A DNA stretch of 64,000 nucleotides from Litchfieldella xinjiangensis (GCF_000759345.1 NZ_JPZL01000001.1:1-64000), one strand, 5' to 3'; counted from the stretch's first letter, positions 1-9,746 are shown. Translations and numbers: made by a program. The notes: a model not told the origin generated them from the letters alone.

Positions 1-758
1 GCCTGGCCGTGGATAATGCCAGCCGGGTGCAGGCGACCGGTGAGCTGATGAACGATGTGGTATCGACCATGGGCCGCATCACTGAGAGCTCACGCAAGAT
101 GACCGACATCATCAACGTCATCGATTCGATCGCCTTCCAGACCAACATCCTCGCGCTGAACGCCTCGGTCGAGGCTGCCCGTGCCGGCGAGCAGGGCCGG
201 GGATTTGCGGTCGTGGCCGGCGAGGTACGCAACCTGGCGGGCCGCAGTTCCGATGCCGCCAAGGAAATTCGTTCGCTGATCGACGGTTCCGCCAAGCAGA
301 TCGAGGGGGGCGCGGATCTGGTCAAGCGCGCCGAAGCGTCCATCGAGGAAGTGGTCAGGGCGACGACCCAGGTCAACGACATCATGGGGGAGATCACGTC
401 GGCCTCGGAGGAGCAGAGTGGGGGTATTACCCAGATCAACCAGGCCATCGCCCAGATGGATGAAGTCACCCAGCAGAACGCGGCGCGGGTACAAACCTCG
501 GCACGTGCGGCCACGGAACTCGAGAAGCAAGTCTCCATGTTGGCCAATGCCATCGCTGCCTTCCGCGTGCAGGGTAGCGGCCAGGAGACGGTCCAGCGCA
601 TGGTGCGGGCGGAGGGTTCACCGTCCGTGACCGAGACAGCCCCACGCGTGGCTCAGCGAAAGCAGACGCATCCTGACTCGGGGGATCGTCACACACAACC
701 AGGCAGGCCCGTTGAAAGACCCAAGGCGCCGGCCGTTGATGAATGGGAAGAATTTTGA
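1..758 (+). CDS. Methyl-accepting chemotaxis protein, C-terminal part (partial)
   Basis: The C-terminal signalling part of a chemoreceptor whose start lies before the window; the frame is open from base 3. The highly conserved hairpin tip is visible (IDSIAFQTNILALNASVEAARAGE), followed by GFAVVAGEVRNLAGRS and a long heptad-rich helix. This tip binds CheA/CheW and controls kinase activity at the inner membrane. The protein ends in a linker and EWEEF, which fits the xWxxF tether pentapeptide that recruits CheR (and CheB) to Tar/Tsr-type receptors. cheR starts inside its last codons, so the two are probably co-translated. The ligand domain is not seen, so specificity is unknown. Confidence 0.95.
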   Translation, partial: LAVDNASRVQATGELMNDVVSTMGRITESSRKMTDIINVIDSIAFQTNILALNASVEAARAGEQGRGFAVVAGEVRNLAGRSSDAAKEIRSLIDGSAKQIEGGADLVKRAEASIEEVVRATTQVNDIMGEITSASEEQSGGITQINQAIAQMDEVTQQNAARVQTSARAATELEKQVSMLANAIAAFRVQGSGQETVQRMVRAEGSPSVTETAPRVAQRKQTHPDSGDRHTQPGRPVERPKAPAVDEWEEF

Positions 759-1630
759 GCCAGATGACGTCGGACAGTGACGCCGGCCAGGCTTGGTCGA
801 CGTCCAGCATGCTCGAGCGTGACTTGATCTTGACTGACGTGGACTTCACGCGGATCCGTCAGTTGATATACGAGCGAGCGGGCATCGTGTTGGCGGAGCA
901 TAAGCGCGAGATGGTTTACAGCCGTCTGGCCAAGCGACTTCGCCATCACAACCTGACCCACTTCAGCGAGTATATTTCACGCCTCGAGCGCAATGCATCC
1001 GCCAAGGAGTGGGAAGCATTCACCAATGCCTTGACCACCAACCTGACGGCATTTTTTCGTGAGGCACACCATTTCCCATTGTTGGCCTCACACATCGCGA
1101 ACAAGCCAGGGCCTATCAGGGTATGGAGTGCCGCTGCATCGACCGGAGAAGAGCCTTACTCCATCGCCATGACCCTGCATGAAACCCTGGGTTCGCGTGC
1201 CAGTGAGGCTCGCGTGGTGTCGACGGATATCGATACCGACGCCCTGACCCGGGCGCGTGCCGGCATTTACCCTATGGAACAGGTGCGTAAACTCGACGAG
1301 TCGCGCATCAGGCGATTCTTCCTCAAGGGCAGTGGCGAGCGTATAGGCCTTGCGAAGATTCGTCCGGAAGTTTCAGCCATTGTCGAATATGAACAGCTCA
1401 ATCTGCTGGCGCCAAGTTGGTCGATCAAGGGACCCTTCGATGCGATATTCTGTCGCAATGTCATGATTTATTTCGACAAGGAAACGCAGACTCGAATCCT
1501 GTCGCGTTTTGCTCCGCTATTGAAGCCAGATGGCCTGCTATTTGCGGGGCATTCTGAAAACTTTTCGTATATCAGCCAGGCCTTCAAACTCCGCGGGCAA
1601 ACGGTTTATGTTCTTGCGCCGCGCAATTAA
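743..1630 (+). CDS. cheR: Chemotaxis protein methyltransferase CheR
   Basis: S-adenosylmethionine-dependent methyltransferase that methylates receptor glutamates during adaptation. The N-terminal helical domain (about residues 30-105) precedes the SAM-binding motif VWSAAASTGEEPYS near residue 125-140 and the conserved CRNVMIYF near 238. Length (295 aa) is normal. It overlaps the receptor gene by 16 bp; an alternative ATG lies at 764, so the exact start is uncertain. It sits in the order receptor-cheR-cheB-cheY-cheZ, as in Escherichia coli. The docking sequence it should bind is present at the end of the upstream receptor. Confidence 0.96.
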   Translation: MGRILSQMTSDSDAGQAWSTSSMLERDLILTDVDFTRIRQLIYERAGIVLAEHKREMVYSRLAKRLRHHNLTHFSEYISRLERNASAKEWEAFTNALTTNLTAFFREAHHFPLLASHIANKPGPIRVWSAAASTGEEPYSIAMTLHETLGSRASEARVVSTDIDTDALTRARAGIYPMEQVRKLDESRIRRFFLKGSGERIGLAKIRPEVSAIVEYEQLNLLAPSWSIKGPFDAIFCRNVMIYFDKETQTRILSRFAPLLKPDGLLFAGHSENFSYISQAFKLRGQTVYVLAPRN

Positions 1631-1654
1631 AGCCTGCTTTATCGCTGCCGATAT
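1628..1654 (+). promoter_or_regulatory. Sigma-28 (FliA) promoter for cheB
   Basis: TAAA at 1628-1631, a spacer of exactly 15 bases, then GCCGATAT at 1647-1654. This matches the FliA consensus TAAA-N15-GCCGATAA in all but the last base. It overlaps the cheR stop codon and lies about 60 bp before cheB. The cognate sigma factor gene, fliA, is at 11401-12102. Confidence 0.8.
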
Positions 1655-1701
1655 TAATTATAAGCATGTACGTCACGCCGTCCCTTGGCTGCGTTGACAT
1701 A

Positions 1702-1718
1702 TAAGGAGGTCTGTCTTG
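1702..1718 (+). promoter_or_regulatory. Strong ribosome binding site fixing a TTG start for cheB
   Basis: TAAGGAGGT at 1702-1710 is nearly fully complementary to the 16S 3' end. It is followed after 5 bases by TTG at 1716, which begins the receiver domain reading ([13 protein letters not shown]). No ATG fits this site, so cheB starts at TTG. Confidence 0.75.
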
Positions 1719-2777
1719 AGTGCAGCCAAGATAAAAGTGTTATGCGTCGATGACTCGGCCCTGATCCGCGACTTGATGACCGAGATCATCAATTCCCATG
1801 ACGATCTTGAGGTCGTGGCTGTTGCACCTGACCCGCTCGTCGCTCGCGATCTGATCAAGCGACACAATCCCGATGTACTGACACTCGATGTCGAGATGCC
1901 CCGCATGGATGGCCTGGATTTTCTCGAGCGCCTGATGCGGCTTCGTCCGATGCCGGTCCTCATGGTGTCGTCGTTGACGCAAGCCGGTTCGGAAGTCACC
2001 TTGCGTGCACTGGAACTGGGCGCGGTGGATTTCCTGGCCAAGCCTTCACTGGGCATTCGCAGTGGCATGCTCGATTACAGCGAGCTGATCGCCGACAAGA
2101 TCCGCGCCGCGGCACGCTCGCGCCCGCGCCAGGCGCGGCGCAGCGATACACCGGCACCTGTCGCGCTCAAGGCGCCTCTGGTATCGAGCGAAAAATTGTT
2201 GATCATTGGTGCCTCGACGGGGGGTACTGAGGCGATACGCACCGTACTCGAGCCGTTACCCGCGAACGCACCGGCCATCATGATTGCCCAGCACATGCCG
2301 GGTGGTTTTACACGTTCCTTTGCCGAGCGGCTCAACAAGCTGTGCCGCATCACCGTCAAGGAAGCCGAGGACGGGGAACGTGTATTGCCCGGCCATGCCT
2401 ATATCGCACCTGGCGATGCCCATCTCAAGCTGGCACGAAGCGGTGCCAACTATGTGGCACGTCTCGATAGCGGACCTCCGGTCAACCGCCACCGTCCTTC
2501 GGTCGACGTGCTGTTCGACTCGGCGGCGGAGCAGGCAGGGCGTAATGCCATTGGCGTCATCCTGACCGGAATGGGGCGTGATGGGGCGCAGGGATTGCTG
2601 CGCATGCGCAAAGCCGGTGCGACGACCCTGGCGCAGGACGAAGCGAGTTGCGTGGTCTTTGGTATGCCCCGAGAGGCCATCGCCTTGGGGGGGGCGTGCG
2701 AAGTGGTCTCGCTGGAGGACGTGGCACCCCGCCTGATGGCCCTGGTGGCTGCCTCGGGCCGAGCCCAGCGAGTTTAA
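1716..2777 (+). CDS. cheB: Protein-glutamate methylesterase/deamidase CheB
   Basis: Removes methyl groups from chemoreceptors and deamidates receptor glutamines, opposing CheR. The N-terminal receiver domain has the acidic pair VDD at 11-13 and phospho-acceptor D58 (LTLDVEMP). The C-terminal esterase domain has the catalytic serine in IGASTGG (about 166), histidine in AQHMPGG (about 192) and aspartate in TGMGRDG (about 288). Length of 353 aa is typical. The TTG start is supported by a very strong ribosome binding site and a sigma-28 promoter. Confidence 0.96.
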   Translation: MSAAKIKVLCVDDSALIRDLMTEIINSHDDLEVVAVAPDPLVARDLIKRHNPDVLTLDVEMPRMDGLDFLERLMRLRPMPVLMVSSLTQAGSEVTLRALELGAVDFLAKPSLGIRSGMLDYSELIADKIRAAARSRPRQARRSDTPAPVALKAPLVSSEKLLIIGASTGGTEAIRTVLEPLPANAPAIMIAQHMPGGFTRSFAERLNKLCRITVKEAEDGERVLPGHAYIAPGDAHLKLARSGANYVARLDSGPPVNRHRPSVDVLFDSAAEQAGRNAIGVILTGMGRDGAQGLLRMRKAGATTLAQDEASCVVFGMPREAIALGGACEVVSLEDVAPRLMALVAASGRAQRV

Positions 2778-2780
2778 GCC

Positions 2781-2807
2781 TTCAGGGTTGCCGTCACCTG
2801 CCGATAG
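2781..2807 (+). promoter_or_regulatory. Weak sigma-28-like promoter before cheY
   Basis: GCCGATAG at 2800-2807 is a good -10 for FliA. The element 15 bases upstream is TTCA (2781-2784) instead of TAAA. It lies in the 200-bp gap between cheB and cheY, where a promoter would be expected. Only the -10 half is convincing. Confidence 0.35.
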
Positions 2808-2977
2808 TAACCTCGAAGCCGACGGTTTCCTGCAGTCCCCATCACCGTCTTTCACGGCTCAGGCGGAGGCAGGAAGCTCGCAAGGCATAGTGACGTTCCT
2901 GTGAATGCAGGCATTTTATCGGCCGGACTGGTACCGGCCTCCTACGTATCAGACACGAGAAGTACCGAGGAAGAGCA

Positions 2978-3367
2978 ATGGCTGACAAGAACATGAGTAT
3001 CCTGGTGGTTGACGACTTTCCCACCATGCGACGCATCGTGCGTAGCCTCCTTAAGGAACTGGGCTTCACCAACGTGGAAGAGGCCGAGGATGGCCAGGAC
3101 GGGCTCTCCAAACTCAAGAGCGGCAACTTCGAGTTCGTGGTTTCCGACTGGAACATGCCGAATCTGGATGGGCTCGAGATGCTCAAGCAGATTCGCGCCG
3201 ATGATGCGCTCAAGCATCTACCTGTGCTGATGGTGACTGCCGAGGCCAAGAAAGAGAACATCATTGCCGCGGCGCAGGCCGGAGCCAACGGTTATGTCGT
3301 CAAACCCTTCACGGCTGCCACCCTGGAAGAAAAACTCAACAAGATTTTCGAGAAACTCGGGAAGTAA
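2978..3367 (+). CDS. cheY: Chemotaxis response regulator CheY
   Basis: Single-domain response regulator that, when phosphorylated by CheA, binds the flagellar switch protein FliM. Key residues match E. coli numbering: D12/D13, phospho-acceptor D57 ([11 protein letters not shown]), T87 in VTAEAKKEN, and K in VVKPF near 109. It is 129 aa, the usual size. cheZ begins 33 bp downstream, so phosphorylation and dephosphorylation partners are co-expressed. Confidence 0.97.
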   Translation: MADKNMSILVVDDFPTMRRIVRSLLKELGFTNVEEAEDGQDGLSKLKSGNFEFVVSDWNMPNLDGLEMLKQIRADDALKHLPVLMVTAEAKKENIIAAAQAGANGYVVKPFTAATLEEKLNKIFEKLGK

Positions 3368-3400
3368 GCCCTGGGTGAGCATAGCCAAGGAGAATCGATC

Positions 3401-4084
3401 ATGATCGGTGAAGCGCAACCGTTGTCAGCCCAGGGCGCTGACGATCTGGTACAGCGAATCGGCCAATTGACACGCATGCTTCGTGAAAACATGCGTGAAT
3501 TGGGCCTGGACAAGGAAATCGAGAAGGCGGCCGAGGCGATTCCCGACGCCCGGGATCGTCTCAACTATGTCGCCTCGATGACCGAACAGGCTGCCGACCG
3601 AGCGCTCAATGCGATCGATCGCGCTCAGCCCATCCAGGATGAGCTGGGCAGCCAGGCCGAAGCACTCGACAAGCGCTGGCAGCAGTGGTTCGAGGATCCC
3701 ATCGAGCTTTCCCAAGCCAAGGACCTGGTAGACGACACGCGAAGCTATCTGGTCCAGGTGCCCAAGAGCACCCAGGCGACCAATGCCGAGCTGCTCGAGA
3801 TCATGATGGCCCAGGACTTCCAGGATCTGACCGGTCAGGTGATCAAGAAGATGATGGAAGTGATCCGCGAGATCGAGCACCAACTGGTGCAGGTCCTGCT
3901 GGATAGTGTCGCCGACGGTCAGGAGCGCGATGCCATGCAGCGGCGTGCGGAAGGGCAGTGGCAGGCTGACGCCAAGAAGCGCGAAGAGTCACTGCTCAAT
4001 GGTCCTCAAATCAATCCAGAGGGTGCGGATGTCGTCAGCTCTCAGGACCAGGTCGACGATCTGCTCGACGAACTGGGTTTCTGA
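3401..4084 (+). CDS. cheZ: CheY-phosphate phosphatase CheZ
   Basis: Dephosphorylates CheY-P. It is a largely helical protein of 227 aa with the central catalytic helix segment [17 protein letters not shown], whose aspartate/glutamine pair inserts into the CheY active site in this family. The C-terminus [13 protein letters not shown] is nearly identical to the CheY-binding tail of enterobacterial CheZ. It follows cheY directly and precedes flhB by about 150 bp. Confidence 0.96.
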   Translation: MIGEAQPLSAQGADDLVQRIGQLTRMLRENMRELGLDKEIEKAAEAIPDARDRLNYVASMTEQAADRALNAIDRAQPIQDELGSQAEALDKRWQQWFEDPIELSQAKDLVDDTRSYLVQVPKSTQATNAELLEIMMAQDFQDLTGQVIKKMMEVIREIEHQLVQVLLDSVADGQERDAMQRRAEGQWQADAKKREESLLNGPQINPEGADVVSSQDQVDDLLDELGF

Positions 4085-4236
4085 TCCCTCGATTGTATCC
4101 CTTCCCCGATTTCTTATGCGCGGTAGTCGTGAATTAAGGCACGATTAGCGCGCTTTTTCGCGTATCGCCTCTGGGCCCCTTTCACCACAATGGCCAGCAT
4201 CCCGTTTCCCCCCGACCCGGATGATGCCCCCAGGCC

Positions 4237-5421
4237 ATGGCCGATCAGAGTAGCGACCAGGAAAAGACCGAAGAGCCCACACCGCGACGCCTGCAAAAGG
4301 CGCGCGATGATGGCCAGGTTGCCCGTTCCCGGGAATTGACCACGTTCATGCTGTTGCTGGCAGGCGTGGTGGGATTGTGGTCCATGGGAGCCATGCTCTA
4401 CGGTCAGTTGGGCCTGGTGATGGAACAGTCGTTTCTCTTCGAACGGCGGCAGGCCTTCGAACCCATGACCATGATGACCCACGCCTGGACACTGGGTGAG
4501 CGTACCCTATTTGCAATGATCCCTCTGTTTCTGTTGCTGGCCGTGGTGGCCCTGGTTGCGCCCGCGTTGCTCGGCGGCTGGCTGATTTCCGCCAAGTCCC
4601 TGGCCCCTCAATTCGGCAAGCTCAACCCTGCCAAGGGGTTGAAGCGGATGTTCGGCACCCAGGCACTGGTCGAGCTGGCCAAGGCCATTGCCAAATCTCT
4701 GCTTATCGGCAGCGTTGCGGTGGCCTTCATGATGGCCAATCGCGACAATTTCCTGGGCCTGATGGATCAACCGATTCAACAAGCGCTGGCCAGCGCCATG
4801 CGCCTGGCTGCGATGGCCAGCGGACTGATGGTGCTTACCTTGCTGGTCGTGATCCTGATCGATGTGCCTTATCAGCTCTGGAGCCATACCAAGAAACTTC
4901 GCATGAGCAAGGACGAAGTCAAGCGCGAGCACAAGGAGTCGGAGGGCGACCCGCACGTGAAGGGACGCATCCGCTCTCAGCAACAGGCCATGGCGCGTAA
5001 CCGAATGATGAGCAAGGTGCCGGAAGCCGACGTCATCGTGACCAACCCGACCCACTATGCCGTGGCTCTGTCCTACGACGACGGCAAGATGTCCGCCCCG
5101 CGCGTCGTGGCCAAGGGGGCCGATGCCGTGGCGGCACGCATTCGTGAATTGGGCGATGAGCATCGTATTCCGCGCCTGGAAGCGCCTCCCCTGGCGCGTG
5201 CGCTCTACCACCATGTCGATCTCGACCGCGAGATCCCGGTGGAACTCTATACCGCGGTTGCCGAGGTACTGGCCTGGGCGTTCCGTCTCAAGCGGGTGAG
5301 AGAAGAAGGCGGTGACATGCCTATCGAGCCCACAGAATTGCCGGTTCCCGAGGAACTGGACGATCACCGTCCTGCCGATCCTTCGGTGTCGGGAGATGAG
5401 TCACAAGAGGAGCCTCGATGA
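4237..5421 (+). CDS. flhB: Flagellar type III export protein FlhB
   Basis: Inner-membrane component of the flagellar export gate that switches substrate class after hook completion. The N-terminus (EKTEEPTPRRLQKARDDGQVARSREL) is diagnostic. Four hydrophobic segments follow between about residues 30 and 215. The autocleavage motif NPTH is at about 270-273 (IVTNPTHYAVAL). The 394-aa length includes an acidic, proline-rich tail after about residue 355. The stop overlaps the flhA start by 4 bp (ATGA), implying translational coupling. The ribosome binding site is weak. Confidence 0.97.
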   Translation: MADQSSDQEKTEEPTPRRLQKARDDGQVARSRELTTFMLLLAGVVGLWSMGAMLYGQLGLVMEQSFLFERRQAFEPMTMMTHAWTLGERTLFAMIPLFLLLAVVALVAPALLGGWLISAKSLAPQFGKLNPAKGLKRMFGTQALVELAKAIAKSLLIGSVAVAFMMANRDNFLGLMDQPIQQALASAMRLAAMASGLMVLTLLVVILIDVPYQLWSHTKKLRMSKDEVKREHKESEGDPHVKGRIRSQQQAMARNRMMSKVPEADVIVTNPTHYAVALSYDDGKMSAPRVVAKGADAVAARIRELGDEHRIPRLEAPPLARALYHHVDLDREIPVELYTAVAEVLAWAFRLKRVREEGGDMPIEPTELPVPEELDDHRPADPSVSGDESQEEPR

Positions 5422-7502
5422 GAGCGCTGACTGATTACCTGGGCCGTCGCGACTGGATGGCCGATGTCCGCATGAAGTTACTGGCGGGTCCGATCCTGAT
5501 CATCATGATCCTCTCGATGATGATCCTGCCGCTGCCGCCGTTCGCGCTGGATATGTTCTTCACGTTCAACATCGCATTGGCCATCATGGTGCTGCTGGTC
5601 AGCATGTTTACCCAGAAACCGCTCGATTTCGCCGCGTTTCCGGCCATCCTCCTGTTTACCACCTTGCTGCGCCTGTCCTTGAACGTGGCTTCGACCCGGG
5701 TCGTGTTGATGGAAGGACACGAGGGTACCGATGCCGCGGGTAAGGTCATCGAGGCCTTTGGCCAGTTCCTGATAGGCGGTAACTTCGCCGTGGGCCTGGT
5801 GGTCTTCCTGATCCTCGTCATCATCAACTTCATGGTCATCACCAAGGGCGCGGGGCGCATCGCCGAGGTGGGCGCACGCTTCATGCTCGACGCCATGCCC
5901 GGCAAGCAGATGGCCATCGACGCCGATCTCAATGCCGGACTCATCGGTGAAGACGATGCTCGCCAACGTCGCCAGGAAGTCTCCCAGGAAGCCGATTTCT
6001 ATGGGTCCATGGACGGTGCGAGCAAGTTCGTCCGCGGCGATGCCATGGCCGGCATGGTGATCATGGTGGTCAATATCATCGGTGGCCTGATGATCGGCAT
6101 GCTGCAGCATGGCATGAGCTTCGGCTCGGCGGCGCACACGTATGTCTTGCTCGCCATCGGTGACGGCCTGGTGGCTCAGATCCCCGCCCTGGTGATCTCG
6201 ACCGCGGCCGGCGTTACGGTATCCCGCGTCACCACTGACCAGGACGTTGGTCAGCAGATGATCGGCCAATTGTTCGTCAATCCCCGGGTCTTGATTCTCT
6301 CCGCCTGCGTCATGGGGCTGCTGGGCATGGTGCCCGGCATGCCCAATTTCGTATTCCTTCTGTTCACTGCCGTTCTCGGTGGGCTGGCCTGGTACTTGAT
6401 GCGCCAGAAAGAAAACCAGCTGGCGGAGAAGGAAATCAACGCCGAGCCGCCCCCGACGCAGGAGGCCCCCGAGGCCAGCTGGGACGATGTCCAGCTGGTC
6501 GATACCTTGGGGTTGGAGGTCGGTCATCGCCTGATTCCGCTGGTCGATCAACGCCAACAGGGGGAGCTGTTGGGTCGCATCAAGAGCGTGCGCAAGAAGT
6601 TCGCTCAGGATGTCGGCTTCCTGCCGCCTGTCGTGCATATTCGCGACAACCTCGAGCTCGGTCCCAACACCTATGTGCTGACCTTGAAGGGCGTCGAGAT
6701 AGGTCGTGCGGATGCCTTCCCCGGGAAGTGGCTGGCGATCGATCCCGGCCAGGTCTCCGGCAGCCTGGATGGCGTGCCCACCCAGGATCCGGCCTTCGGC
6801 CTACCGGCGGTATGGATCGATACCGGCCAGCGAGAGCACGCCCAGGTCTACGGCTATACCGTGGTCGATGCCGGTACGGTTGTGGCGACCCACCTCAATC
6901 ACCTCCTGCATCGTCATGCTGGAGAGATGCTGGGTCGCACCGAAGTCCAGCAGTTGCTCGACAAGCTGGGCGAGGATCACAAGTCGCTGGTCGAGGATAC
7001 GGTGCCCAAGGTCGTATCGCTCACCGTGCTGCAACGTATCCTGCAGAATCTACTCGAAGAAGAGGTGTCCATTCGTGACATGCGCACGATCCTGGACACC
7101 CTGGCAGAGCATGCCGGCCAGCAGAGCGATGCCGGTGAGCTGACGGCGGTGGTCCGCATCTCGCTGGGCCGCGCGATCACCCAGCAATGGTTCGGTGCGC
7201 AGCAGGAGTTGCATGTCATCGGTTTGGACGCCAACCTCGAACAGGTATTGATGCAGGCCATGAATGGCGGCGGGGCGCTTGAACCGGGGTTGGCCGACAC
7301 CCTGATGCAGCAAGCCGATGCGGCATTGCAGCGTCAGGAGGCCAGCGGCGAGCCATCGGTTCTGGTGGTGCAGCATAGTCTGCGCGCCCTGTTGTCACGA
7401 TTCCTGCGCAGGCGCCTGCGGCACATGGTCGTCATGTCCCAGGCTGAAATTCCCGATGATCGTACCCTCAGGATCACCAGTCTGGTCGGTGCCAATCAAT
7501 GA
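5418..7502 (+). CDS. flhA: Flagellar type III export gate protein FlhA
   Basis: Large export-gate subunit. The N-terminal half (about residues 20-330) is hydrophobic with several membrane segments and holds the conserved FHIPEP-family cytoplasmic loop (KGAGRIAEVGARFMLDAMPGKQMAIDADLNAG). The C-terminal half is the soluble domain that docks chaperone-substrate complexes. Length of 694 aa is standard. It overlaps flhB upstream and flhF downstream by 4 bp each. Confidence 0.97.
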   Translation: MRALTDYLGRRDWMADVRMKLLAGPILIIMILSMMILPLPPFALDMFFTFNIALAIMVLLVSMFTQKPLDFAAFPAILLFTTLLRLSLNVASTRVVLMEGHEGTDAAGKVIEAFGQFLIGGNFAVGLVVFLILVIINFMVITKGAGRIAEVGARFMLDAMPGKQMAIDADLNAGLIGEDDARQRRQEVSQEADFYGSMDGASKFVRGDAMAGMVIMVVNIIGGLMIGMLQHGMSFGSAAHTYVLLAIGDGLVAQIPALVISTAAGVTVSRVTTDQDVGQQMIGQLFVNPRVLILSACVMGLLGMVPGMPNFVFLLFTAVLGGLAWYLMRQKENQLAEKEINAEPPPTQEAPEASWDDVQLVDTLGLEVGHRLIPLVDQRQQGELLGRIKSVRKKFAQDVGFLPPVVHIRDNLELGPNTYVLTLKGVEIGRADAFPGKWLAIDPGQVSGSLDGVPTQDPAFGLPAVWIDTGQREHAQVYGYTVVDAGTVVATHLNHLLHRHAGEMLGRTEVQQLLDKLGEDHKSLVEDTVPKVVSLTVLQRILQNLLEEEVSIRDMRTILDTLAEHAGQQSDAGELTAVVRISLGRAITQQWFGAQQELHVIGLDANLEQVLMQAMNGGGALEPGLADTLMQQADAALQRQEASGEPSVLVVQHSLRALLSRFLRRRLRHMVVMSQAEIPDDRTLRITSLVGANQ

Positions 7503-9745
7503 GTGTCCAACGTTTCCTAGGCAGTAACAGTCGCGATGCAATGCGCCAGGTGCGTGCTGCGTTGGGCGACGAAGCCCTGATTCTCTCCAATCGTCATACC
7601 GAGGAGGGCGTCGAGATCCTGGCCATGGCCGATGAGGAGCATGGCCGGTTGACGCAGGCAGCGCCCGCGGCCGTCTCGTCGCCGTCGCGTGCGCCTGAAC
7701 CGGTGCCCGTCTCAGGCACCGCAGGGCCGATGGATTTCGCCGCTTTGAGCGAACGCTTGTTGGGAGAGATGCACGACATGCGTGCCCTGCTGAACCGGCA
7801 GGCGCCTTCTGCCGAGCCGGTAGCCGCCGACGCACTGGCCAAATTGCGGCAACGCCTGTGGTCGGTGGGTATCGGTTCTCGCCTGGCAGCCGAGCTCTTG
7901 GCTACCCTGCCCACGGAACTCGATACGCCCGATACCGACGAAGCACGTCTCGACGCCTGGCTGGTGCGCCAGTTGGTCGCTCGATTGAGGGTGGCACCGG
8001 AGGAATCGGAGCTGTTGGATGCCGGCGGTGTTATCGCATTGGTAGGCCCGACCGGCGTGGGCAAGACCACGACCACGGCCAAGCTGGCGGCACGCTATGT
8101 CATGCGGCATGGTAGCCAGGGCGTGGCGCTGGTTACCACCGACAGCTATCGCGTCGGGGCACACGAACAACTGCGTATCTATGCCAGGCTGCTGGGAGTC
8201 GAGGTGCATGCGCTGGATGCCGAGGCGTCGCTATCCGGTCTGCTCGAACGCCTGGCTGGCCATCGCCTGGTGATCATCGATACCGTCGGCATGAGTCAGC
8301 GTGACCAGCGTCTGGTCGGCCAGGTGGCGCAACTGGGCGATGAATCGCGCCCCGTTCGGCTGATGCTGGTTCTCAATGCGGCAAGCCATGGCGATACCCT
8401 GGAAGACGTGGTCACGACCTATGCCAACGCGGCGCGATCGGCAGGCAATCGTCTCGATGACTGCCTGCTGACCAAAAGCGATGAAGCGGCACGTTTGGGG
8501 CCGTTATTGGATACCGTGATTCGTCATGGTCTCTGTCTGCATTATGTCTCGAACGGACAACAGGTACCTGAAGATCTGCGGCGAGCCGATCCTGCAAGCC
8601 TCGTCGACCAAGCGCTGGCTATTGCCGGTGGGTCACCCTTCGCCCCCTTGGCCGAGGATGTGGCCTCCGTACCCTCCAGAGGCAGGCAGCCCGCTACGCT
8701 ATCGCTGGGGCTGCTCGCTCAGGGGCGGGCGTTGACCAGTGCGTTATCGGCCTTGCGTGAAGGCATCCCTGGGTTCACCTGGCTCGAGCAGGGCTGGGAC
8801 CTGGCTCACGAGCCGCCGGAGTCGCGCGCCCTCTCTATCGCTTCCTGGCAGGACCGCGCGGACGTGCTGGCACGTCGCCACTCAGACCGTCACGGCGGGT
8901 TGGGCCTGTTATGGGGACCCCAGAAAGTCAGTGGCTGTGAGTGGGGCAGCCCCGTCCAGGCGCTGGACTCGAATGGCCTCGCCCTTGGGATCCATTGGCA
9001 ACATCATCGGCTCCCCGCGGGACAGGACCAGCGTCTTGGATGGGCGGGCGATCAACTGGGGGCCGACCGGCACGTGCTGGCGCAGGCCCCTGACGCGCTT
9101 GCCCTGGATTGGCTGGGGGCATGGCAGATCCCATGGTTGGCGCCTGCCAGTGGCGGTAAACGCGTTCATTACGCCGGGGAACGGCTCGCCTTGAACCGGT
9201 TGCCGGCCTCGGGCGAGACGGCAGCCACGCTCAAGTGTCGTTGGCGCGGACGTTCGGTCGTGGTCCGCCTGGTCTGTCACTATATCGATGTCATCCCTCG
9301 TGGCCCCAGCCACACGGCAACCGGCCAGGCTTGGGTTGGCCAGATAAGCGACGCGGATACCGGCCAGGCAATGGGGATACGTTTCTGGCTATCGTCGGAG
9401 CTCGATATGCCGATGGCGCAAGCGATGCTATCCATGGAACTGGGTCATAGTGAGTTGCCCGGACTGACGCGTCATGCCTGGCGGTACCTGTCAGAAAGCG
9501 GTCACCCCGTCGAGGAGCCGGTGCTGCGCCTTGGGCTGGCATCGGGACTCTCGGCGGTGGCTCAGCGTCTGGATCGCGATGAACAGCCTTGGGCCATGGA
9601 TGTGCGCGCGCAGCTGCATGCCCTGCAAGGGGGCAAGGCTCAGCGCAAGCCCAAGGCGTTGCTCGATGCGATGCTGAGCTTGTTCTCCGCACGGGATGTG
9701 TTCCGTCAAGTCGGACGCACCGAGTTCGGGAGCGCCGATCGCTGA
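7499..9745 (+). CDS. flhF: Flagellar SRP-type GTPase FlhF with a long C-terminal extension
   Basis: The first roughly 385 residues are FlhF: an N-terminal FLGSNSRDAMRQVRAALGDEALILSN segment, a variable basic/alanine-rich linker, then an NG GTPase domain with P-loop GPTGVGKT (about 183-190), TTDSYRVGAHEQL, DTVGMSQRD (usually DTAGM) and TKSDE (usually TKLDE). FlhF normally governs placement and number of polar flagella together with FlhG. This protein is 748 aa, against roughly 350-500 aa usual for the family. Residues after about 395 form an extra domain that I do not recognise, rich in tryptophan and glycine. No internal stop or frame change is seen, so the fusion looks genuine. Confidence 0.9.
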   Translation: MSVQRFLGSNSRDAMRQVRAALGDEALILSNRHTEEGVEILAMADEEHGRLTQAAPAAVSSPSRAPEPVPVSGTAGPMDFAALSERLLGEMHDMRALLNRQAPSAEPVAADALAKLRQRLWSVGIGSRLAAELLATLPTELDTPDTDEARLDAWLVRQLVARLRVAPEESELLDAGGVIALVGPTGVGKTTTTAKLAARYVMRHGSQGVALVTTDSYRVGAHEQLRIYARLLGVEVHALDAEASLSGLLERLAGHRLVIIDTVGMSQRDQRLVGQVAQLGDESRPVRLMLVLNAASHGDTLEDVVTTYANAARSAGNRLDDCLLTKSDEAARLGPLLDTVIRHGLCLHYVSNGQQVPEDLRRADPASLVDQALAIAGGSPFAPLAEDVASVPSRGRQPATLSLGLLAQGRALTSALSALREGIPGFTWLEQGWDLAHEPPESRALSIASWQDRADVLARRHSDRHGGLGLLWGPQKVSGCEWGSPVQALDSNGLALGIHWQHHRLPAGQDQRLGWAGDQLGADRHVLAQAPDALALDWLGAWQIPWLAPASGGKRVHYAGERLALNRLPASGETAATLKCRWRGRSVVVRLVCHYIDVIPRGPSHTATGQAWVGQISDADTGQAMGIRFWLSSELDMPMAQAMLSMELGHSELPGLTRHAWRYLSESGHPVEEPVLRLGLASGLSAVAQRLDRDEQPWAMDVRAQLHALQGGKAQRKPKALLDAMLSLFSARDVFRQVGRTEFGSADR

Positions 9746-9746
9746 T

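Noticed and set aside
4507-5367. Open frame of 286 codons opposite flhB
   Set aside because: Shadow of flhB with histidine- and glutamine-rich composition and no ribosome binding site or family match.
5478-6638. Long open frame (386 codons) on the minus strand opposite flhA
   Set aside because: It is histidine/aspartate-rich, typical of the reverse complement of a GC-rich membrane-protein gene. flhA on the other strand is unambiguous.
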